From: Planctomycetes bacterium HGW-Planctomycetes-1
GTDB lineage: Bacteria > Planctomycetota > Phycisphaerae > Sedimentisphaerales > UBA12454
Assembly: GCA_002839495.1 (NCBI GenBank)
Contig: PGYD01000005.1
Location: forward strand, 1 to 51,289
Length of the DNA: 51,289 nucleotides
Reading direction: 5' to 3'
Part shown: one piece after another, positions 45,996-51,289 of the stretch
Layout: each line of letters opens with the position of its first letter
Position numbering within the stretch: position 1 is the stretch's first letter
Made by a program: the position numbers and the translations under genes
Notes under the pieces: generated by a model
The model's database searches: none
Told to the model about the DNA's origin: nothing
What the model saw: the letters and a program-made list of their open reading frames with translations, nothing else

Positions 45996-47234
45996 ATGAT
46001 TATGACTCTCTTTATAGTTAGTATTCTTGTTGCGCTGTGCATTTCTTTTCTTTGTTCTCTGCTCGAAGCGACCGTCTTAAGTTTAACGCCTACACAGGTT
46101 GCCGATATCTCTTCCAAACGTCCGATGGTCGGTAAAATCTGGCACAGCTTCAAAACCAATATCGAACGTCCGCTGACGGTAATTCTCGTTATCAATACCG
46201 CCGCTCATACTATCGGCGCCTCTGTCGCAGGCGCACAGTTCGACAAATTATTCGGAAACAAATGGATTATGGTGTTTTCGCTTGTCTTTACCTTCCTGAT
46301 GCTCCAGTTCACCGAAATACTTCCCAAAACAATCGGTGTCAAATACAACCGCAAACTCGCCGGCTTTATTGCGCTGCCTTTGAATATGAGCGTTCAGGCC
46401 TTAACTCCCCTGATACGGCTTATTCACTGGATTAACCGCCCGTTTGAGGGTGGAAAACGTTCCGACAAGTCCATAGCCTCTGCCGACGAAATTATCTCAC
46501 TGGCGGCTTTGAGCAGACTCTCCAATCAGATTGATTTTCATCAGGAACGTATTATCAAAGGCGCCTGCCGTTTAGCGGCTTTGACTGTTCGGCAGGTTAT
46601 GATTCCCGTCGAGCAAATATCTTTTATTTCCGCTTCCAAAACTATATCGCAGGCCGTCATCGCCGCACATCTTGATTGTCATACGCGTTATCCTGTTAGA
46701 GAAGAAGAAGACCCCGACCGCGTCGTCGGTTATGTGAACTTCAAGGAGATGATTTACTTTATGAGCACAAACCCCCACGATTTGAGCTTCAGGGGGATAA
46801 TCAGGCCCGTATGTTTTGTTTCGTCTGATTATTCCGCCGCCGACCTTATGAAAATGTTCGTTGACCAGCATATTCACATCGCTATCGTGCAGGACGAAAA
46901 CGGCAAAACGCTCGGTATGGTCGCTCTTGAGGATTTGGTCGAAGAGCTCCTCGGCGAATTGGAAGACGAATTTGACCGTCTGCCCCGTATGTTCCACGCG
47001 CTCAGCGGCGGGGTCTGGATGGTCGGCGGGGGAATGCGTATGACAGAATTATCTAACCAAATTCAGGCGCCGTTATCCGGCTCGCAGGAAACGCTTTCGG
47101 TTTGGCTCTCCAAAAAGCTCGGCCGTATTCCGCAGCAGGGCGATATTTACAAGGAAGGTCAGATGGAATTTACTGTCCGCAGATTGCGAAGGGGCAAGCC
47201 TTTTGAAATCGCCGTCAGGCGTTTGGAAAATTAA
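45996..47234 (+). CDS. CNNM-domain/CBS-domain (HlyC/CorC family) membrane protein
   Basis: CNNM TM domain, CBS domains (VMIPVEQISFISASKTISQ; ...GMVALEDLVEELLGEL), CorC_HlyC C-terminus. Confidence 0.9.
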   Translation: MIMTLFIVSILVALCISFLCSLLEATVLSLTPTQVADISSKRPMVGKIWHSFKTNIERPLTVILVINTAAHTIGASVAGAQFDKLFGNKWIMVFSLVFTFLMLQFTEILPKTIGVKYNRKLAGFIALPLNMSVQALTPLIRLIHWINRPFEGGKRSDKSIASADEIISLAALSRLSNQIDFHQERIIKGACRLAALTVRQVMIPVEQISFISASKTISQAVIAAHLDCHTRYPVREEEDPDRVVGYVNFKEMIYFMSTNPHDLSFRGIIRPVCFVSSDYSAADLMKMFVDQHIHIAIVQDENGKTLGMVALEDLVEELLGELEDEFDRLPRMFHALSGGVWMVGGGMRMTELSNQIQAPLSGSQETLSVWLSKKLGRIPQQGDIYKEGQMEFTVRRLRRGKPFEIAVRRLEN

Positions 47235-47298
47235 AAATTCGGTTAGCACCGCCATCACAGAGTTTACCCTCGAGAAATCGGGGGGCGGGGTTCGTTTT

Positions 47299-47324
47299 GT
47301 CATTCCCGTGGAAACGGGAATCCA
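47299..47324. repeat. REP-like palindrome (GTCATTCCCGTGGAAACGGGAATCCA)
   Basis: Hairpin ATTCCCGT-GGA-AACGGGAAT, typical dispersed REP-like intergenic element. Confidence 0.65.
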
Positions 47325-47333
47325 TAATCCTTT

Positions 47334-47358
47334 AACCCCCAACTTTATGTTGGGGGTT
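47334..47358. repeat. Perfect 10-bp hairpin AACCCCCAAC-TTTAT-GTTGGGGGTT
   Basis: Read directly; stem 47334-47343 and 47349-47358, adjacent to the REP-like element. Confidence 0.8.
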
Positions 47359-47401
47359 TGTCATTTTCGTTTAGGGTTTCCGTCTATTCATTTTGAATTT
47401 T

Positions 47402-47530
47402 GGCACTGCGGTTAAACTCGGCTGGGCACACGGCGCGCTGCTTACGACCACACCGGGAGATACGACAATGGTAACTTTGAAGCAGGTTGAAAACTTTATC
47501 GGCGGCTCACGCGGCCGTATTCAGAGGTAA
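47402..47530 (+). pseudogene. C-terminal fragment of a PfkB-family (sugar kinase) gene
   Basis: Translation GTAVKLGWAHGALLTTTPGDTTMVTLKQVENFIGGSRGRIQR* resembles PfkB sugar-kinase C-termini; in-frame stop upstream at 47372-47374. Confidence 0.6.
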
Positions 47531-47553
47531 AAACATATATAAAAAAATAAAAG

Positions 47554-47586
47554 CCCGTATCCGGAACTGCCGAATACGGGTTTTTT
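47554..47586 (+). terminator. Rho-independent terminator, possibly bidirectional
   Basis: CCCGTATCCGG-AACTG-CCGAATACGGG followed by TTTTTT; A-rich tract upstream. Confidence 0.8.
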
Positions 47587-47602
47587 CTTTCGAATAGGAT
47601 AA

Positions 47603-48565
47603 TTAAACCGCTTCGATAGTTGAAGGCGGCTTGGTTGCGATATTATACGTAACACTCACTACGCCGGGCACGTTTTTGAGAATTTCATCGGAAAGCTTCC
47701 GCAGGGTTTTGAACGGAAGATTTGTCGGCGTCGCGGTTCTCGCATCGACGCTGTCCCAGCAGCGTATTTCAATTTGCTGGCCGAAATCGCGTTTGCCGTT
47801 CCGCATACCCGTTACACGGTCCTCGTGAAGAATTGCCATATATTGAAACGCCTTTGTGCGTTTAAGTATTTTTTCGACAATCACCGTTGCTTTGCGAACA
47901 GTTTCAATCTGCTGCGGTGTTGCTTCGCCTATTACTCGGGCCGACAATGCAGGGCCGGGGAACGGAATTCGCTCGAAAAGCTCGGCCGGCAGTCCGAGTG
48001 CCTTGCCGACTTTTCTGACGCCGTCCTTGCGAAGTTGAATCAAAGGTTCGAGAATACGATAGCCGAAGGTCTTTTGCGGGTCGATGCCGAGCTGCTCGAA
48101 AACGTTATGCTGACGTTTAATGCCCGCTTTGGTTTCATCGACATCGGTAAGAATCGTGCCCTGAAGCAAAAATTTCGCTTTGCTTTTCTTAACAATACGG
48201 CCGAATACTTTTTTATAGAAGGTCTGGGTAATGGCTTCGCGTTTTTCTTCGGGGTCTGTTATGCCTTTAAGAGCCGCGAAAAACTCCTTTCGGGCATCGA
48301 TAATCTCGACCTTTACGCCCAGTTTTTTGAAAAGGGCTGCCACCCGCTGCGGTTCGCCGGCCCGCATAAGACCGTTTTGGATAAAAACTGTTTTCAGTTT
48401 TTTGCCGAGGGCCTTATGGCCGAGCATTGTAACTACGGAAGAATCCACGCCGCCCGATAAAGCGTTAATCGCCGTCCCGTCGCCGACAGCCTGCCGTATT
48501 TCTTTGACTTTCTGGCTGATAAAACACGCAGAGTTGAGCTTCTTTGCTGTAACCTCCTTAACCAT
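47603..48565 (-). CDS. guaA: GMP synthase ATP-pyrophosphatase subunit (GuaA C-terminal half, stand-alone)
   Basis: ALSGGVDSSVV PP-loop, FIQNGLMR, LLQGTILTDV, FPGPALSARVIGE, YNIATKPPSTIEAV; no GATase domain. Confidence 0.85.
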   Translation of the reverse strand: MVKEVTAKKLNSACFISQKVKEIRQAVGDGTAINALSGGVDSSVVTMLGHKALGKKLKTVFIQNGLMRAGEPQRVAALFKKLGVKVEIIDARKEFFAALKGITDPEEKREAITQTFYKKVFGRIVKKSKAKFLLQGTILTDVDETKAGIKRQHNVFEQLGIDPQKTFGYRILEPLIQLRKDGVRKVGKALGLPAELFERIPFPGPALSARVIGEATPQQIETVRKATVIVEKILKRTKAFQYMAILHEDRVTGMRNGKRDFGQQIEIRCWDSVDARTATPTNLPFKTLRKLSDEILKNVPGVVSVTYNIATKPPSTIEAV

Positions 48566-48600
48566 ATTTACCTCCTTATCATCTGAAAATATTTATAGTC

Positions 48601-50052
48601 TTAAACGGTATAAGTCGAAGCGCTTGTCGAACCGCCGCGGCCTGTCCAGTTGGTATGGAAAAACTCGCCGCGAGGCTTATCGACTCTTTCGTAAGTATGA
48701 GCGCCGAAGTAATCTCTTTGAGCCTGCAGCAGATTTGCCGGCAGTCTCTTGGCACGGTAGCCGTCATAATATGCAAGAGCCGAGCTAATTGCAGGCATCG
48801 GAATACCCATATCGACAGAAGCTCTTACAACCCGTCTCCACGAACCCTGTGCCTTTTTGATTGCGCTCTTGAAGAATTTGTCGAGCAGCAGATTTACAAG
48901 CTCCGGATTTTTCCTGAACGCGTCTTTTATCTTGCCCAAAAATGCTGAGCGGATAATACAGCCGCCCCGCCACATAAGTGCGATTCCGCCGTAGTTGAGG
49001 TTCCAGCCGGACTCTTTCGCGACTGCTCTCATAAGCTGATAGCCCTGTGCATAGCTTATGATTTTCGATGCGTAAAGCGCCTTGCTCAAATCGTCTACCA
49101 TCTTCGCTTTATCGCCCTTGAACGGTTTTGACGGGCCGGGAAGTATTTTCGAGGCTTCGACTCGTTCTTCCTTCAGGGCCGACAAACATCTTGCAAATAC
49201 TGCTTCGCCGATGAGCGTCAAAGGCTGGCCTGCATCGAGAGCGGCAATAGCCGTCCATTTCCCTGTGCCTTTTTGCCCTGCCGTATCGAGAATTAAATCG
49301 ACAACCTCGTTGCCTTGCTCGTCTTTATAGCCGAGAATATCACGGGTAATTTCGATTAGATATGAATCGAGTTCTCCCTTGTTCCATTCAGTAAAAGCCT
49401 CGTGCATCTCTTCGTTCGTCATACCGAGGCCCTGCTTCATCATTTGATATGTTTCGCAAATCATCTGCATATCGCCGTATTCGATGCCGTTATGTACCAT
49501 TTTTACGAAGTGGCCTGCGCCGTTTTCGCCGACCCAGTCGCAGCAGGGTTCACCATCTTCGGTATGAGCGGCAATTTTCTGGAAAATCGGTTTTACGGAA
49601 ATCCACGCCGCCGGCGAGCCGCCCGGCATAATAGACGGGCCTGTCAAAGCGCCCTCTTCGCCGCCGGAAACGCCTGTGCCGATATAAAGTTTGCCCTTGC
49701 TTTCGACGTATTTCGTTCTGCGTGTGGTGTCCGGAAAATGGCTGTTTCCGCCGTCGATAATGATATCGCCGTTTTCAAGATGCGGCAGAACCATCTCGAT
49801 AAAATCGTCAACTGCCTGTCCGGCCTTGACCATCAGCATAACCTTGCGGGGCGTTTTAAGGTTGGCGCAAAGCTCTTCGATTGAATGACAGCCGATTATG
49901 TTTTTGCCTTTTGCCCGGCCGTTGATAAAATTATCGACCTTCGAGACGGTACGATTAAAACAGGCAACGGTAAAACCCTTGCTTTCCATATTGAGGATGA
50001 GATTTTCACCCATTACAGCAAGACCAATAAGACCAATATCCGCTTTCGACAT
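48601..50052 (-). CDS. gnd: 6-phosphogluconate dehydrogenase, decarboxylating
   Basis: [73 protein letters not shown]. Confidence 0.96.
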   Translation of the reverse strand: MSKADIGLIGLAVMGENLILNMESKGFTVACFNRTVSKVDNFINGRAKGKNIIGCHSIEELCANLKTPRKVMLMVKAGQAVDDFIEMVLPHLENGDIIIDGGNSHFPDTTRRTKYVESKGKLYIGTGVSGGEEGALTGPSIMPGGSPAAWISVKPIFQKIAAHTEDGEPCCDWVGENGAGHFVKMVHNGIEYGDMQMICETYQMMKQGLGMTNEEMHEAFTEWNKGELDSYLIEITRDILGYKDEQGNEVVDLILDTAGQKGTGKWTAIAALDAGQPLTLIGEAVFARCLSALKEERVEASKILPGPSKPFKGDKAKMVDDLSKALYASKIISYAQGYQLMRAVAKESGWNLNYGGIALMWRGGCIIRSAFLGKIKDAFRKNPELVNLLLDKFFKSAIKKAQGSWRRVVRASVDMGIPMPAISSALAYYDGYRAKRLPANLLQAQRDYFGAHTYERVDKPRGEFFHTNWTGRGGSTSASTYTV

Positions 50053-50296
50053 TTGCTTTTACTCCTTATTTATTGGCTGAATCTGTTTTTAATTATTTGC
50101 GGATTTTTGCTATCGTAAAGCAGTATAATTTATTATAAGTCCTTTTTTAATAAATGATTGTAAAACCGGTTCATTTGTTGTGCCAAGTTTTTTATAACAC
50201 ATTTTGAAGAACTATCAAGAACATTATAAACATTTGTAGCAGATGATGATAAAAGACTTTTGCTTTACAATGATTGAAAAGTGGATTATATTCAGG

Positions 50297-50391
50297 CCAA
50301 GAAGCAAGGAAGTAAAGAGACAAGGAAGCAGGGGAAAACGGGCGAAGTTATTCCTTATGTCTTTACGTCCTTATTTCCTTACTTCTTTTTT
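50297..50391. repeat. Imperfect long inverted repeat of GAAGNAAGGAA-type motifs upstream of the tRNA
   Basis: aagaagcaaggaagtaaagagacaagg... versus ...ccttatgtctttacgtccttatttccttacttctt. Confidence 0.6.
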
Positions 50392-50392
50392 C

Positions 50393-50464
50393 GCCGATGT
50401 AGCTCAACGGTAGAGCGCGGCTTTCGTAAAGCCGAGGTTTTGGGTTCGAATCCCATCATCGGCT
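50393..50464 (+). tRNA. tRNA-Thr (anticodon CGT)
   Basis: Acceptor GCCGATG/CATCGGC, D arm GTAGCTCAACGGTAGAGC, anticodon arm CGGCT-TTCGTAA-AGCCG, T arm TGGGTTCGAATCCCA; CCA not encoded. Confidence 0.93.
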
Positions 50465-50482
50465 TTGGTTTAGTATATTTAG

Positions 50483-50503
50483 CCCGCCGTTTTACGGCGG
50501 GTT
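50483..50503 (+). terminator. Hairpin terminator after tRNA-Thr
   Basis: CCCGCCG-TTTTA-CGGCGGG followed by TTCGTTTTC. Confidence 0.65.
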
Positions 50504-50534
50504 CGTTTTCAAATCATGTATAGATGGCGTAATT

Positions 50535-50777
50535 ATGAAAACCGATACCCCAAAAGAAGTCCTTGAAATTCAATACGACCTGTATCGCAAAATGAGCCCG
50601 GCAAAAAAATTCGGGATTGTCTGCGACGCTTATCGTTTCGGACAGTCTCTTGCAATGGCTGGAATTCGAATGAGACATCCCCATGCCGACAAAAAACAAA
50701 TTTGGCATATTTGGGCAAAACAGCACTTAGGCGGAGAACTATATAACAAAGTATATGGGGACAAAGCCAATGAGTGA
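50535..50777 (+). CDS. Small conserved-looking hypothetical protein (80 aa)
   Basis: Good ORF immediately upstream of and overlapping the nucleotidyltransferase-like ORF. Confidence 0.5.
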   Translation: MKTDTPKEVLEIQYDLYRKMSPAKKFGIVCDAYRFGQSLAMAGIRMRHPHADKKQIWHIWAKQHLGGELYNKVYGDKANE

Positions 50778-51105
50778 TGTTCAACAGAGCGAGGTAATTA
50801 AAATATTAACTGACATCCTCGATGAACTTAAGATTGAATACGCCATCGGCGGCTCAATCGCAAGTTCGATATATGGCACACCGCGTTTTACTCAGGATGC
50901 CGATATTACCGTGCAGCCTTTTTTGCAAGTTGCAGAACAGCTTTATGAAAGGCTGAAAGACAATTTCTACATCAGCAAAGATGCTATGTACCAGGCAATC
51001 AATCCCCACAGCAGTTTTAATGTAATTCATCTTGAGACAGCTTTTAAAATAGATATATTTACCGCAAGCAATGATTTTGAAAAACTGCTTCTGGCTCGAA
51101 GCTAA
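50770..51105 (+). CDS. Nucleotidyltransferase-fold (AbiEii/DUF6036-like) protein, apparently 3'-truncated
   Basis: EYAIGGSIASSIYGTPRFTQDADITVQ (GGxxxS...G..R.T.D.D); ends abruptly at FEKLLLARS*. Confidence 0.65.
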   Translation: MSDVQQSEVIKILTDILDELKIEYAIGGSIASSIYGTPRFTQDADITVQPFLQVAEQLYERLKDNFYISKDAMYQAINPHSSFNVIHLETAFKIDIFTASNDFEKLLLARS

Positions 51106-51187
51106 TGAGGCAATCGAGTACGGACTGGCAGATGAGATTCTTCAAAAAGCTCCGCAGCCGGTCGAAAGGGCCGACAAAGAAGAATAG
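51092..51187 (+). pseudogene. C-terminal fragment of a ClpP-like serine protease gene
   Basis: WLEANEAIEYGLADEILQKAPQPVERADKEE* resembles the ClpP C-terminal 'EAxEYGLxDEIL' segment; no upstream ClpP present. Confidence 0.5.
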
Positions 51188-51289
51188 GGCCACCAAGCGG
51201 CTGTGTTTAATTTCAAGGATTTTTTAGAATTATTTCTTCCGTCCATAATGTCTGATTCCTTATCATCGTATTGAGTATTATCAACAACT

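Noticed and set aside
47073-47342. Minus-strand ORF with GLWIPVSTGMTK peptide
   Set aside because: Translation of the REP-like repeat and antisense of the CorC-like gene; not a credible gene.
49402-49884. Plus-strand ORFs antisense to gnd
   Set aside because: gnd assignment is unambiguous; these are shadow ORFs.
1-51289. CRISPR array or retron-like system
   Set aside because: No regularly spaced direct repeats and no Cas or reverse-transcriptase ORFs seen.

Overview
The window looks like a chromosomal segment of a Planctomycetes/Phycisphaerae-type bacterium (lineage inferred from gene style only). Roughly 0.1-36 kb is a large extracellular-polysaccharide locus. It holds a Wbp-like UDP-amino-sugar pathway, a Wzx flippase, a Wzy/ligase-like protein, several GT4 glycosyltransferases, a dehydratase/nucleotidyltransferase/reductase cassette, secreted hydrolase/lyase/deacetylase proteins, ATP-grasp enzymes and an initiating sugar transferase. 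From about 36 to 51 kb there is mostly housekeeping (hisF/hisH, Na/Pi symporter, PPIase, Memo-like protein, purE, CNNM/CorC protein, stand-alone GMP synthase ATPase subunit, gnd, tRNA-Thr). Two observations stand out. (1) An approximately 80-bp palindromic repeat occurs twice, exactly as far as I can read. One copy sits in frame inside a secreted deacetylase-like gene, flanked by an 8-bp direct repeat (TACTATTA) that looks like a target-site duplication; the other sits at the 5' end of the flippase ORF. This resembles a protein-coding MITE or Rickettsia-palindromic-element-like mobile element. (2) A phosphonate cassette is embedded in the glycan locus: CDP-alcohol phosphotransferase, cytidylyltransferase-PEP mutase fusion, phosphonopyruvate decarboxylase and Fe-dependent alcohol dehydrogenase. 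It predicts a CMP-activated hydroxyethylphosphonate used to decorate a glycan or lipid. Several gene-remnant junctions (epimerase, PfkB kinase, ClpP tails) and dispersed intergenic repeats are also visible.
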